The notes: a model not told the origin generated them from the letters alone. Counted from the first letter of the stretch, positions 1 through 8,730 are shown. The stretch: 41,516 nucleotides of DNA from Methanobacteriota archaeon (GCA_016214785.1 JACRNV010000038.1:1-41516); one strand, 5' to 3'. Numbers and translations are program-made.

Positions 1-1
1 T

Positions 2-559
2 GCATCGGTGCAGGTGCTGTGGAACGTCTTCGACGGGATAGGCGCGGGCATCTACTGCGAGCAGAATTCGAGCGTGGCCATCTCGAATAACACGATAACT
101 AACGGAACAATCGGGATATACGGCATCTGGTCCTCTCCGACCATTATCGGCAACACAATCACGGACAATTCGTGGAGCATCTGGTCGGAGTATGCCGCCC
201 CTGCGAACGCCGGAACGAACGGAGCCGGGCTCGTATCCGATAATCCCGGTTTGGGCAACAATGTAGAAGGCCGGGTCATCCAGCTCTGGAGCGCGGCCAT
301 CAGGGTTGTGGACGGAAACGGAACTCCCTTACAAGGGGTTCTTGTGGAAGTTATTCCCTTCAATGAAACAACACCGATATTCACAGGCTACACGGATGGA
401 GATGGGATGACAAGCTATTTCCAGGCCACACAGTACGTCATCGCAAGCGATGGGACCCTGATATTGAAGAATCCCTACGAAGTGCGCGTCAACCTGGTTC
501 CAGTCACAGCGTCGCCTACCTTCGATCATAACGGTGTCTATCAGGTAACATCTCCGTAG
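2..559 (+). CDS. C-terminal part of a secreted parallel beta-helix (NosD-like) surface protein, 5' end outside window
   Basis: The reading frame is open from the window edge, so this is the 3' end of a longer gene. The first ~75 residues have the rung pattern of right-handed parallel beta-helix proteins: short repeats of the type NNTITNG, IGNTITDNSWSI, with regularly spaced Asn, Gly and Ile. After that comes a compact beta domain (VVDGNGTPLQGVLVEV then TGYTDGDGMTSY) resembling the carboxypeptidase-regulatory-like fold often placed after beta-helices. The same order, helix then regulatory-like domain, occurs inside the giant protein at 19396-32436, so the two are probably related surface proteins. 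No C-terminal membrane anchor is present before the stop. The last residues may be altered by a frameshift: the alternative frame just past the Tyr-Gln near 541 continues as NISVDFVLESYC to a TAA. Ligand or substrate cannot be told from sequence. Confidence 0.8.
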   Translation, partial: ASVQVLWNVFDGIGAGIYCEQNSSVAISNNTITNGTIGIYGIWSSPTIIGNTITDNSWSIWSEYAAPANAGTNGAGLVSDNPGLGNNVEGRVIQLWSAAIRVVDGNGTPLQGVLVEVIPFNETTPIFTGYTDGDGMTSYFQATQYVIASDGTLILKNPYEVRVNLVPVTASPTFDHNGVYQVTSP

Positions 560-642
560 ACTTCGTATTGGAATCGTACTGTTAAAACCTTTCTTCTATC
601 CTATTTATCATTTTTTACAAGAGACACGATATATCCTTCGCG
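560..642. terminator. Convergent intergenic region with T-rich stretch
   Basis: This short AT-rich gap separates two convergent genes. It carries a run of six T's near 610-616 followed by A-rich sequence, as expected for archaeal oligo-T termination. No gene or stable hairpin was seen. Confidence 0.35.
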
Positions 643-1665
643 CTACGTTCTTTTCACCTTGATCAGCCCTTTCTCCCCCGTCACCTCGAACGACTTGCCC
701 ATGAACGTCTCGATGACCTCTATGTTCGTCCGCGCATGCTCCGTCATTTCGCGTGCAATGAAATCCGCGCCCGGCTTCCCCAGCGCCATCGGCAGCAGGA
801 ACTGGTCGGCGCCCCAGACGTCCACCGTCGCTCCCGACCTCCAGTCCGCAATGAGCGCGTCGCACACTCCCTTGGCCAGGTCCTCGGATTTTAATCCTTT
901 CTCGCCTACACCCGCCGCGCCGAGGATAGCCTTTTCGAACGTCGCGCGGCACAGCACGCTTACCCCCGGCCCGGTTGCCTTGGCGCTCCAGTCTTCCACC
1001 ACTACTCTTGTTTGTCCGTGAGGAGAGAGGATGCGCCTGCACTCCTCAGAAACTCTCTCACCGACGTGCTCGGGGAGGTTGGCGCTCGCAACAAAGATGT
1101 CGAAGCCGATAAAATTGCCGCGCTCGGAGAGGACCAGTGGATTGATTGAATCGCTCCCCTCCACTGTCAACCGCACCTCGCCGCCCCCCTTCGGGTAGTA
1201 GCCCCTGCGCAAGGTTTCGACGCACACCTTCGGGCCGGACTTGGAGAATTGCTTGAGGAAGATTCGCCGGAGGTAATCGACGGGTGGCGACCATTTGACG
1301 TCGGTGCCGCCCTTGATGTAAATCTGCGACCTCTTGCCCGTAAGCGAGAGTGGGAGCGCAATTGTCTGCACGACAAGGGAGACGCTCCCGGCCGTCCCGA
1401 TGTCGAGGCAGTAGTTGCCCGCCATCATTTTCCCGGGCGCGAACACGAGCGCCTTCGAGCCCAGCGCGGCGCCTTTCACCTCGGCGCCGCATATCCTCGC
1501 CGCAGCGCCTACTGCGGTAAGATGTTGCGCAGCGAGGCCGGGTTTGGGGCGATTGGCCCTGATGTTGACAATCGAGAACGGCTTCTGCGTCGCGCAAGAG
1601 AGGCTCAGCGCGGTGCGGAGCATCTGCCCGCCCCCCTCTCCCCCTGCGCCGTCTATCTCCATCAT
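643..1665 (-). CDS. rtcA: RNA 3'-terminal phosphate cyclase (RtcA)
   Basis: The enzyme converts an RNA 3'-phosphate to a 2',3'-cyclic phosphate using ATP through a covalent adenylylated histidine. The 340-residue length is normal for the family. Visible family signatures are the N-terminal IDGAGGEGGGQ and LRTALSLS, the NIRANRPKPGL motif, the GTAGSVSLVVQ stretch (90-100), RRGYYPKGGGEV (153-164), and GADQFLLPMALG followed by TEHARTN. The nucleophilic histidine is expected at residue 310 by analogy with His309 of the E. coli enzyme. The start is ATG-ATG; Met2 begins the usual MEIDG, so either is possible. It is the last gene of a minus-strand series and begins 6 bp after the stop of the membrane protein at 1672-3354, so the two are probably cotranscribed. 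The neighbours do not suggest an RNA-repair operon. Confidence 0.97.
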   Translation of the reverse strand: MMEIDGAGGEGGGQMLRTALSLSCATQKPFSIVNIRANRPKPGLAAQHLTAVGAAARICGAEVKGAALGSKALVFAPGKMMAGNYCLDIGTAGSVSLVVQTIALPLSLTGKRSQIYIKGGTDVKWSPPVDYLRRIFLKQFSKSGPKVCVETLRRGYYPKGGGEVRLTVEGSDSINPLVLSERGNFIGFDIFVASANLPEHVGERVSEECRRILSPHGQTRVVVEDWSAKATGPGVSVLCRATFEKAILGAAGVGEKGLKSEDLAKGVCDALIADWRSGATVDVWGADQFLLPMALGKPGADFIAREMTEHARTNIEVIETFMGKSFEVTGEKGLIKVKRT

Positions 1666-1671
1666 GTGGCA

Positions 1672-3354
1672 TCATCCAGGCAGGACAATGAGCATCTGCC
1701 TTCCGGCGGGGCCGGCGCAGTAGACGAGGCTGCCTCCGCCCACCGCGCTGTCAAACGACGCCTGCGAGACAACGACCCTAGTGGAGAAGAAGCTCTGCGC
1801 GCCGTCCGCGGTCCATTCGTCCGAGAGGAGGAGCGGCGCAGTCCCCGGGTTCCTCCCCTCTTTGAGGACGTACGGGAGCGTCGGGTCGCAGGACATGCCA
1901 AAGTAGGGAGAGTAAATCTCGTAGTAGCGCGAGTTCGTGCGCACTTCCGTGAGGTTGTGCGACGATGCCCATTCGCCAGCGCTGAACTCCTGTGGCAGGG
2001 TCTCGTTCCTGACCCCGAAGAGCTGTTCGCTCTCGTAGGCAAGGGGCGTGGTCGCCGCAAGCACTAGCACGAAGGCCGCCCCCACCGCGAAGCACGCGCA
2101 GATGCGCTTAGCGGGCGCGTCCCTGTACCTCTTCCACAGGAGGGCGAGCAGGAACGCGATGCCCACGCCCGCTCCAAGGGCGATGAACGGGTCGAGGTAA
2201 TCGAAAGCCCGGTAGGCGAGAGAGAACGAGAACGGGTCCAGGCCGCGCGCCACGGAGAACTCCATTATCGCGATGGGAGCAAGGGCCATCGCGGCCACGG
2301 CGCCCTTGTCAGCGAAGGATGAGTATCGGATGAGGTTGTAGCCGACTATCGCCACCAGCATCATCAGCAGGATTGGCAGGAAGCCCGCGAGGAGCGCATC
2401 GGAGGTAAGGAGGGTTCCCTGGAAGAGGACGCGCCGCGAGTTCAGGGCGATGCCAGCGATGCCTATCAGGACTGCGAGCGTCTTCTCGTCGAAGAGCATG
2501 GGCACGGGCATCTTCCCGGGCTTGAGGTCGAGGAACATCCAGGGCTTCGTCATCGCCGGAAGAGAGAGGATGATTCCCACGACAATGCCTAGGAAGGCTA
2601 TGGCTCCGAAGAGCGCAATCTCGTTGACGGAGCTCACGTTAGTATAGAATTCCATGTTGATTGCCTGGTAGTACGCGAGGCAGAAGAAGAGCAGGGCAGG
2701 GCCGAGCGCAATCTCCTGGACGATGCCGTGCGCCTTCAGCACGCCGCCGCGCCACTTGTTCACCAGGGAGCTGACGGCGGCGATTGTGATGAAGAGGAGC
2801 GCCACCAGCGCCGTGAGGTGGTGCGCGAGCGGAAGGAGGAGGAGGACGGCCGCGAGCAGCATCCTGTGCTTCGGGTCCTCCCTGCCCATGTAGAGCAGGA
2901 ACGCGAGGAGCAGGAGCGCCAGGCCCAAAGCCTCCTTCATTGCCGCCGCAGTGAGATAGACGAAGAACCCGCTCAGTGCAAGCACGGCGGCGCACGCGAG
3001 CGCCGCCGTTTCACTCCCGCTAACTTTCTTCGCCAGCGCATAGCCCAGCAGCACGGCGACGACACCAAGCAGGGCGGTGAGTAGTTGCACCGCCCTCATG
3101 GGCTCGATGCCAAAAACGACCGATAGCGAAGCTAGCATGTAGGAGAACAAGGGCATCTTCGCATTGTACCGTTCGATGCCCTCGGCTGCGTTGCCAATGT
3201 CCCAGTGGCCGTCGGAAATCGCCCTCTCGGCTCCTTTGACGAGCGGATAGCCGTCCACGTTATATGGGTATGGCGATGAAAATGCCGGGACTAGCCTGAC
3301 ACAAAGTGCTACAATCAGGATGGCGGCAAGCACCAGCGGTGCCCAGCGCTTCAA
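1672..3354 (-). CDS. Polytopic membrane protein, GT-C glycosyltransferase-like
   Basis: About a dozen hydrophobic segments fill residues 6-450, followed by an extracytoplasmic-looking ~100-residue tail. The first loop holds the acidic motif YNVDGYPLVK (Asp about 34), the usual place of the catalytic/metal Asp in GT-C enzymes such as PMT and STT3 relatives. By analogy the protein would transfer a sugar from a lipid-phosphate carrier outside the membrane; donor and acceptor are unknown. I chose the TTG at 3354, which overlaps the upstream stop in the pattern TTGA, because the residues upstream of it in this frame are Arg-rich and overlap the permease gene. It ends 6 bp before rtcA. The GT-C assignment rests on topology and one motif, so a non-enzymatic membrane protein is possible. 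Confidence 0.75.
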   Translation of the reverse strand: MKRWAPLVLAAILIVALCVRLVPAFSSPYPYNVDGYPLVKGAERAISDGHWDIGNAAEGIERYNAKMPLFSYMLASLSVVFGIEPMRAVQLLTALLGVVAVLLGYALAKKVSGSETAALACAAVLALSGFFVYLTAAAMKEALGLALLLLAFLLYMGREDPKHRMLLAAVLLLLPLAHHLTALVALLFITIAAVSSLVNKWRGGVLKAHGIVQEIALGPALLFFCLAYYQAINMEFYTNVSSVNEIALFGAIAFLGIVVGIILSLPAMTKPWMFLDLKPGKMPVPMLFDEKTLAVLIGIAGIALNSRRVLFQGTLLTSDALLAGFLPILLMMLVAIVGYNLIRYSSFADKGAVAAMALAPIAIMEFSVARGLDPFSFSLAYRAFDYLDPFIALGAGVGIAFLLALLWKRYRDAPAKRICACFAVGAAFVLVLAATTPLAYESEQLFGVRNETLPQEFSAGEWASSHNLTEVRTNSRYYEIYSPYFGMSCDPTLPYVLKEGRNPGTAPLLLSDEWTADGAQSFFSTRVVVSQASFDSAVGGGSLVYCAGPAGRQMLIVLPG

Positions 3355-4586
3355 TCCTCTGCCTCCAGGCTTCTGCGCAGGTCGAAAGCCTTCTGCTGCA
3401 CGGCCTCCTCGCCGGACTCGTGCATGGTGCGCTCGGGCCGGGCGGAAGCGTGCGCCCATGCGGATGCAGACGCCGCCCCAAGCGATATTGTAACCATCGA
3501 GACAATCATCATGATTATTATCTGGAGGGTGAAGACCGGGACGACGCTTTGCCCGAACATGACGAGGAGGCCGAACTGGTCGATTGCGACGGCGAGCGCG
3601 CCCCCGATCGTAACGCCGATGATGGACGCGCCCACGGCAACTGGCAGCGCTTCATAGAGGGTCATTCCCAGTATCTTCCACCGTGTCGCGCCGATCGCGC
3701 TCAGGATGCCAATCTCCTTGCGCCTGTGCGCCAGCACCCGGCTCATCACGGCGACAGAGCCAACGAAAGTAAGCGTGCCCTCGAGAGCGATGAATCCACC
3801 AACTACGACGTTGACGTTCTCCGTACCTTCCTGCACGAAGAGGCTGACGTAGCTGCCGTTGGAGGCCTTGAAGGTCGCGGAGTCGAGGTACCTGAGCGCG
3901 AGCTGCGTCTCTGTGCCAGAAGCCGACGTATTCGTGTTTATAGGAGTCGAGACGCCGCCGCCCTGCGATATGACAAGACTTTCTTCGGTCCCTTCCAGAT
4001 ATGCCGATATGGCCGTGAGATTGGAGGCATGCACCCTTATCGCATGGACCATGCCATCCCCGATGCCCGAAAGACCGCGGGCGACCCACAGGGGGACGAG
4101 TAAGTCGTTGCCGCCGCCGTTGGGGGATGAATAGATCCCGGTGATATCCATCTCGACGACCTTCGGTATCACCGAGCCAGTAAGGACGATCTTATCGCCT
4201 ATCCCCACGCCCATGCGCTTTGCCAACCGTGTTCCTGCGACTGCAAAGCGCCATGTTTCGTTCAACGAACCGGGAGAGAGCGTCCCGTTCTCTATCTTCA
4301 GGTATTCTTCCACCACCACACCGCGTACGAAGACCGGCTCCTGACCTATGGCGCAGAACGAGTATATCTCTGGGCTGGCGGCTTGCACCCCCTGCACGCC
4401 CTTGAGGCCGTAGGCGATGTCGGCCTTGAGGGGGTCCGCCGAGGAAACCTGCGACAGCGTCACCACGTCCTGCCCGAAGGCCTTCTCGGGGATCTCCCCG
4501 ATGCCCACCAGCAACGGCACGGAGACAGCGAAGAGAATCGAGCAGAGCATGAGACCGATGAAAGCGGCTTTTCTGTCTATGATCAC
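3351..4586 (-). CDS. FtsX/MacB-type ABC transporter permease (second subunit)
   Basis: This 411-residue protein has the MacB/FtsX layout: one N-terminal membrane helix (residues ~8-30), a long extracytoplasmic domain, then a C-terminal block of three helices. The FtsX hallmark RRKEIGILSAIGATRWKI is clear at the start of that block, including the helix that couples to the ATPase. The GTG start overlaps the stop of the upstream permease as GTGA and has a strong Shine-Dalgarno sequence, AAGGAGGT (4593-4600), six bases upstream. Its stop overlaps the TTG of the next gene. With the permease at 4583-5674 and the ATPase at 5736-6434 it should form a lipoprotein/peptide-export type (type VII-like) ABC complex. 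The substrate is unknown; nearby surface and glycan genes suggest an envelope role. Confidence 0.92.
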   Translation of the reverse strand: MIIDRKAAFIGLMLCSILFAVSVPLLVGIGEIPEKAFGQDVVTLSQVSSADPLKADIAYGLKGVQGVQAASPEIYSFCAIGQEPVFVRGVVVEEYLKIENGTLSPGSLNETWRFAVAGTRLAKRMGVGIGDKIVLTGSVIPKVVEMDITGIYSSPNGGGNDLLVPLWVARGLSGIGDGMVHAIRVHASNLTAISAYLEGTEESLVISQGGGVSTPINTNTSASGTETQLALRYLDSATFKASNGSYVSLFVQEGTENVNVVVGGFIALEGTLTFVGSVAVMSRVLAHRRKEIGILSAIGATRWKILGMTLYEALPVAVGASIIGVTIGGALAVAIDQFGLLVMFGQSVVPVFTLQIIIMMIVSMVTISLGAASASAWAHASARPERTMHESGEEAVQQKAFDLRRSLEAED

Positions 4587-5674
4587 GAAGGCACCTCCTT
4601 CAGGATCCGGCGCCCGGCTATGCCGGATGGAATCGCAGCGCCCAGTATCCCCGCCAGCAGCACTATAATTACCGGAAAGAGCAGCGACGTCAGGCTCGCC
4701 TGCGGCAATATCATGCTCGTTACCCCGATGACCGTGGTAAAAGAAACGAGAACGTTGGCGACCATGAATCCCGCGGCGGCGCCGATTGCCGAGCCGATGA
4801 TGGACAGGTATCCGCCGCGCGCGATGAACATTCCTGTGACCATCGAGCCGGGCGTCCCTATCTGCTTGAGCAGGCGGATATCATCCTGACGGTAGCCGAT
4901 CTCGATTGAGAGGGCGCTATATGTCAGCATCGTGACGATTACCGAGGTCACGAGCAGTACTGCCCATAGGCAACCCTCTATCTGGTAAATGCCAAGTTCG
5001 AAGAAGCGCACCACGGTCATCGATGTCTGTATCTCGAACCCCATCGCTCTTAGGAGCTCCATGTCCGCCTTGCTCCCCTCCGGCAGTACTATGACGGAGA
5101 TATTCCCATTCAAGGACTGGTCGAGCGCGAGGAGCGTTGGTTTTTCAACCAGCAGCCAGTCAGAAGACACAAGCGTGCCACCACCGAAAACTGCGGAGAC
5201 CTGCACCTCGGTGGATGAAATGCCTTCCTGCAGGAGCAGCCTTGATTCTTGGTTCAGGGGTGCACCGAGGTCCCTGAACCTGTTCGCCAGGTTTACCCCC
5301 ATGTAACCGCCAGCGTCTGCTTTGGAAAAGTTGATGATCCCGTCGGGGTCTGAGATCGATGCTACGTAGCTCCTGACGAGCGCCGACGAGCCGCGGACGT
5401 GGATGTTCGCCTCTGTGATGCTTATTGCCGCGACCGGCCCCTTGAGGAACTCGAGGACGTTCTCGGGGATCCGGCTCGTCGAGAGCGCGTCCCCCCGATA
5501 TGCCAGGATAGCTCCCTGCTGAAAACGGTCGGCTATGTCGCTCGTCGTCTTGTGCAGCCCCTCCACGAGGGAGATGGTGCCCGTAAGGTACATGGTGCAG
5601 AGCGCTATCCCGACGATCGTCCACGTCGCGCGCCTGCTGCGCCGCAACACCATTCTCACCCAGATGCTGCTCAT
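4583..5674 (-). CDS. FtsX/MacB-type ABC transporter permease (first subunit)
   Basis: The 363-residue protein starts with a basic stretch (RMVLRRSRRATW) and a membrane helix, continues with a ~200-residue extracytoplasmic domain, and ends with three helices. These include the FtsX-like segment EIGYRQDDIRLLKQIGTPGSMV. The reading frame stays open far upstream (to 6109), but that part overlaps the ATPase gene antisense and lacks permease features. The ATG at 5674 is preceded by a GGTGG-like ribosome site and gives the family's usual N-terminus. The gene heads the minus-strand operon permease, permease, GT-C-like protein, rtcA, and is divergent from its ATPase with 61 bp between them. Having two different permease polypeptides suggests a heterodimeric membrane part. 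Confidence 0.9.
   Translation of the reverse strand: MSSIWVRMVLRRSRRATWTIVGIALCTMYLTGTISLVEGLHKTTSDIADRFQQGAILAYRGDALSTSRIPENVLEFLKGPVAAISITEANIHVRGSSALVRSYVASISDPDGIINFSKADAGGYMGVNLANRFRDLGAPLNQESRLLLQEGISSTEVQVSAVFGGGTLVSSDWLLVEKPTLLALDQSLNGNISVIVLPEGSKADMELLRAMGFEIQTSMTVVRFFELGIYQIEGCLWAVLLVTSVIVTMLTYSALSIEIGYRQDDIRLLKQIGTPGSMVTGMFIARGGYLSIIGSAIGAAAGFMVANVLVSFTTVIGVTSMILPQASLTSLLFPVIIVLLAGILGAAIPSGIAGRRILKEVPS
4592..4600 (-). promoter_or_regulatory. Strong Shine-Dalgarno site for the GTG start at 4586
   Basis: On the minus strand AAGGAGGT lies six bases before GTG and inside the 3' end of the upstream permease gene. It supports translation from the GTGA overlap rather than from an internal ATG. 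Confidence 0.7.
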
Positions 5675-5735
5675 CGCGCCACCTGCGTCACTACAAAGGT
5701 TTTTATCGGCCTTCCAGATTACTAGCACTTGATAT
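5675..5735. promoter_or_regulatory. Divergent promoter region between permease operon and ABC ATPase
   Basis: The 61-bp gap holds an AT-rich core, GTTTTTATC (5699-5707), lying 25-35 bp from both the plus-strand ATG (5736) and the minus-strand ATG (5674). That is the spacing of an archaeal TATA box with leaderless or nearly leaderless messages. One shared AT tract could serve both directions, which would keep ATPase and permease expression coupled. Confidence 0.45.
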
Positions 5736-6434
5736 ATGATGATGGATAAATCACTATCGGTGTCCGGAGAGGGCGCCGCGCTCAGGGCCGATGGAGTTTG
5801 GAAGACGTATGACGGCGTCCACAATATCCTGAAAAATATCAACCTCGAGCTCAAGTCCGGCGATATGATACTCATCAGGGGGCGTTCCGGGAGCGGTAAA
5901 TCAACCCTCCTCAACCTCCTCGGCTGCATGGACATCCCGTCGCAGGGTAAGATATTCGTGAATGGGTTCGACACGGGCTCCCTGTCGCAGCGCAAGCTCG
6001 CGAACGTTCGCCTCCATAAGATCGGGATGGTCTTCCAGGGGCACAACCTGCTCGGGGACCTGACCGTGCAGGAGAATGTGGCGCTCCCAATGAAAATCGC
6101 TGGGAGCAAGGAGTCAAAGGAGCGCGCCCTAAAACTTCTGGAAATGTTCGACCTCTCGAGTTACTGCGAGCGCTTTCCATCCGAGATAAGCGGCGGCGAG
6201 CGCCAGAGGGTCGCTGTAGCAAGGGCACTGGCCAACAGCCCTTCGGTGCTGCTGGCGGATGAGCCGACCGCTTCGCTCGACGACGATAACTGCGAGAATG
6301 TCATCGAAGCCTTCAGGAGGGCTAACAAGGGACTTGGGACGACGGTGGTGATAGCGTCGCACGATGCTGCTGTGGAAGCGCACATCCCGAATAGATACAA
6401 CCTTTCCAAGGGCGAGCTCACAGGGGGCGCTTGA
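5736..6434 (+). CDS. ABC transporter ATP-binding protein (MacB/LolD type)
   Basis: This is the cytoplasmic ATPase that should power the two FtsX-like permeases encoded divergently. All nucleotide-binding elements are present: Walker A GRSGSGKST (49-57), Q-loop Gln101 in VFQGHNLL, signature SGGERQRVAVARAL (from 152), Walker B VLLADEPTASLD (171-182) and the switch His209 in VIASHD. The sequence best fits the subfamily that works in envelope stress or lipoprotein/peptide export rather than in nutrient uptake; no binding-protein gene is nearby. The 232-residue length is normal. The stop overlaps the next gene (TTGA), pointing to cotranscription with the DUF1616 protein. Any of the three clustered start Met codons would work. 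Confidence 0.95.
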   Translation: MMMDKSLSVSGEGAALRADGVWKTYDGVHNILKNINLELKSGDMILIRGRSGSGKSTLLNLLGCMDIPSQGKIFVNGFDTGSLSQRKLANVRLHKIGMVFQGHNLLGDLTVQENVALPMKIAGSKESKERALKLLEMFDLSSYCERFPSEISGGERQRVAVARALANSPSVLLADEPTASLDDDNCENVIEAFRRANKGLGTTVVIASHDAAVEAHIPNRYNLSKGELTGGA

Positions 6435-7414
6435 CGATGGGGGACGGCACCGTCAAGGAGTTCATTGAAGGGAGGACACATCCGGCCGACCTGATACTTG
6501 TCTTCATCTTCTCGATAATCGCTCTCGCCCTTGTCATTGGTCTCCCGGACGGCAATATCGCGCGCATCGTCTTCGGCATCCCTCTAATGATACTCTTCCC
6601 GGGGTATATGCTCGTATCTGCCTTATGGCCGAAGGCGGGCGAACTACAAGACAACGCCTTCAATGGTGCAAAGAACGAGCCCAGCACGAGATTGGCCGGG
6701 CTGGGCGTTCTCGAACGCGCTGCCCTGAGCTTCGGGCTTAGCATCGCCCTGCTCGCATTCACGGGACTGGCGCTCAATTACACGCCCGTCGGGATAACGT
6801 TCGGTTCGTCCGTCGGAACGCTTGCCGCGTTGATATTCATCCTCGGCAGCATAGCGTACTACAGGAGGGTGCGCGTTCCCGTTGGAGAGCGGTTCGCAAT
6901 CAATTTCTGCGTCGGAGCGCCAAGATTGCCATCGGACGCGTCGGAGCGTTTCCTCGCCGGAGCCATTGTAACCTGCGTCGTGATATCGGGCTGTGCACTG
7001 GGCTACCTGCTCCTCACGCCGAGCGAGTTTGGGAAATACACCGAGTTATACATGCTGGACGGGAACAGGACAACTAGGGACTACCCTGCGAACCTGACCG
7101 TGAATCAGACGGCGACAGTATATATCGGTTTGACCAACCACGAATACGGTTCGGTCACATATACAATCCTGGCTGGCCTGGACGGTTCGAACACTACCGA
7201 GTTCCGCAACGATTGGACCGCAGTCTTCAACATTACGAATGGCGCGAGAATCGGGAGAACAGTGGCGCTTGGCAACGGTGACTGTATGGAAGAACCGTTC
7301 TCGTTCAGATGCGGGATGCCGGGACAATACAAGATAGTGTGGCAGCTATACGTGAACGGGGCGGCTACGGAATACGAAGTGCATCTGCGGGTGAATGTCG
7401 TTGCCGCCCCGTGA
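6431..7414 (+). CDS. DUF1616 family membrane protein
   Basis: The N-terminal half carries paired membrane segments with the DUF1616 hallmark LMILFPGYMLVSALWP (about residues 52-67) and two further hydrophobic hairpins, ending near residue 195. The C-terminal ~130 residues form an extracytoplasmic beta-rich domain with several Asn-X-Ser/Thr sequons. DUF1616 proteins are common in archaeal envelope and glycosylation loci but have no established activity. The TTG start overlaps the ATPase stop (TTGA) and has GGGGGC just upstream; the ATG at 6437 is an alternative. Its place directly behind the ABC ATPase and before a glycosyltransferase suggests a role in export or assembly of a surface component, which is inference. 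Confidence 0.85.
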   Translation: MTMGDGTVKEFIEGRTHPADLILVFIFSIIALALVIGLPDGNIARIVFGIPLMILFPGYMLVSALWPKAGELQDNAFNGAKNEPSTRLAGLGVLERAALSFGLSIALLAFTGLALNYTPVGITFGSSVGTLAALIFILGSIAYYRRVRVPVGERFAINFCVGAPRLPSDASERFLAGAIVTCVVISGCALGYLLLTPSEFGKYTELYMLDGNRTTRDYPANLTVNQTATVYIGLTNHEYGSVTYTILAGLDGSNTTEFRNDWTAVFNITNGARIGRTVALGNGDCMEEPFSFRCGMPGQYKIVWQLYVNGAATEYEVHLRVNVVAAP

Positions 7415-7435
7415 GAGGGCGGTGTGGGTGCAGAC

Positions 7436-8686
7436 ATGAAACGTCTCAGACTCATGTTCCTGACACCTTACTATCCCCCAATATTCACGGCGTGCGGCAA
7501 CAGGATATTCGAGATGGTAAGATACCTGAGGAAGTCCGATGAAGTCGAATCCATCGACGTTGTTTTATGGAACCCCCAATTCAGCTTCGATGAAAAGGAG
7601 ATCCCCCAGATGCCCAAGGTGAGGGTTCACTGCATCTCCTTCAGGAGGGCGCTGCCACGTATTGTCTTTGAGCATCAGGATCCAAATCCACTCTATGCCT
7701 TTATGTGGATGGCTCTGGCGTATCGCTATATCTCTAAAATAAATCCAACGATGGTGTACATTACGACACCGCCAGGGGTAATGTCAGCATCGGCCATCTC
7801 ATGCATTGTAAGAAAGCGTCAATATGTAGTCGAGTACAGGGACGATTGGATGAGCCGCAATCGCCTGGCGATATCGCGCTTGAACGGTCTGATGAAATAC
7901 GGGGCTTTTTTCTTTAACTCAATTTTTTCTAAAATCGCTGGCGCAGCGCAAAAAAGAGCGGCATTCACGGTTGTCGTTCACGATGAGATTGGAAAAAAGC
8001 TGTCAAGGCCAATGGATGTGATAACTGTCCCGAACGGAATTGACGTGGAAGAGATTGTCAAGTTGAATAAAGCGGGACAATCAGGCGACAGGCGCCCGCG
8101 AATGGATAGTAAAACTATCGCATACGTCGGGCAGCTGGGACTGCCATATCTAAAACCGGAGGCCATACTGCCCGCGATAGCAAAGTTGAAGGGCAATCAT
8201 CCAGGCCTTAGATACCATATATTTTCCACTCGGTTGGACGCTCATTTCGAAAAAGAGGTGGAAAGGCTGGGCATAGGTAGCAGCATCGCTATCTTATCGT
8301 TGAGCCATATGGAATTGCTAAGTAGGTTAAAGGAAGCCACATTCGGACTCGTGCCGCTGGATTCGAGTGACCCGGAAACCAGATACGTTTACCCATCAAA
8401 AATGTATGACTACATCGCAGCCAGCTTACCGATTTTGGTAATTGCGAACGAGGGCTCCGCCATCTTCAAGCTCGTTAAGGAAAACGGTAACGGGAAGGCG
8501 ATGACATGGGAAATGACAGATGATATCCCGAGAGCGATAGACGAACTTTTGTCCGACCCAATCTACCTAGAAAAAGCGGAAAAAGCACTGCCACATTTCC
8601 TTGAACTTTATAATCGAGAAGATCACTTGAGGCAATTGATCGAGAAATTATCTATCATGACAAATCGCTTGAGGCCGCTCGATTAG
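7436..8686 (+). CDS. GT-B fold glycosyltransferase (family 4-like)
   Basis: The N-terminus MKRLRLMFLTPYYPP is typical of GT4 enzymes with a GT-B fold. A C-terminal nucleotide-sugar domain begins around SKTIAYVGQLG and contains the acidic/Gly-rich donor-site region FGLVPLDSSDPETRYVYPSKMYDYIAA, with the family's Pro-Ser-Lys and Glu-type contacts. The protein would add one sugar to a growing lipid-linked glycan on the cytoplasmic face; donor and acceptor are unknown. The start is ATG 7436; a GTG at 7424 in the same frame is also possible. It follows the DUF1616 gene by 21 bp. From here base composition becomes more AT-rich (runs of A, TTA and AAA codons). Confidence 0.9.
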   Translation: MKRLRLMFLTPYYPPIFTACGNRIFEMVRYLRKSDEVESIDVVLWNPQFSFDEKEIPQMPKVRVHCISFRRALPRIVFEHQDPNPLYAFMWMALAYRYISKINPTMVYITTPPGVMSASAISCIVRKRQYVVEYRDDWMSRNRLAISRLNGLMKYGAFFFNSIFSKIAGAAQKRAAFTVVVHDEIGKKLSRPMDVITVPNGIDVEEIVKLNKAGQSGDRRPRMDSKTIAYVGQLGLPYLKPEAILPAIAKLKGNHPGLRYHIFSTRLDAHFEKEVERLGIGSSIAILSLSHMELLSRLKEATFGLVPLDSSDPETRYVYPSKMYDYIAASLPILVIANEGSAIFKLVKENGNGKAMTWEMTDDIPRAIDELLSDPIYLEKAEKALPHFLELYNREDHLRQLIEKLSIMTNRLRPLD

Positions 8687-8730
8687 TAGATGCAATTTTA
8701 CTTGGAGAGAGCAAGATGCTTAGTACACGG

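Noticed and set aside
3355-3459. Arg-rich N-terminal extension of the GT-C-like protein
   Set aside because: It overlaps the permease gene by about 100 bp and looks like a shadow frame; the TTG at 3354 begins directly before the first membrane helix.
5675-6109. Upstream extension of the first permease reading frame
   Set aside because: It lies antisense to the well-supported ABC ATPase and contains no membrane or permease features; the ATG at 5674 has a ribosome site and gives the family N-terminus.
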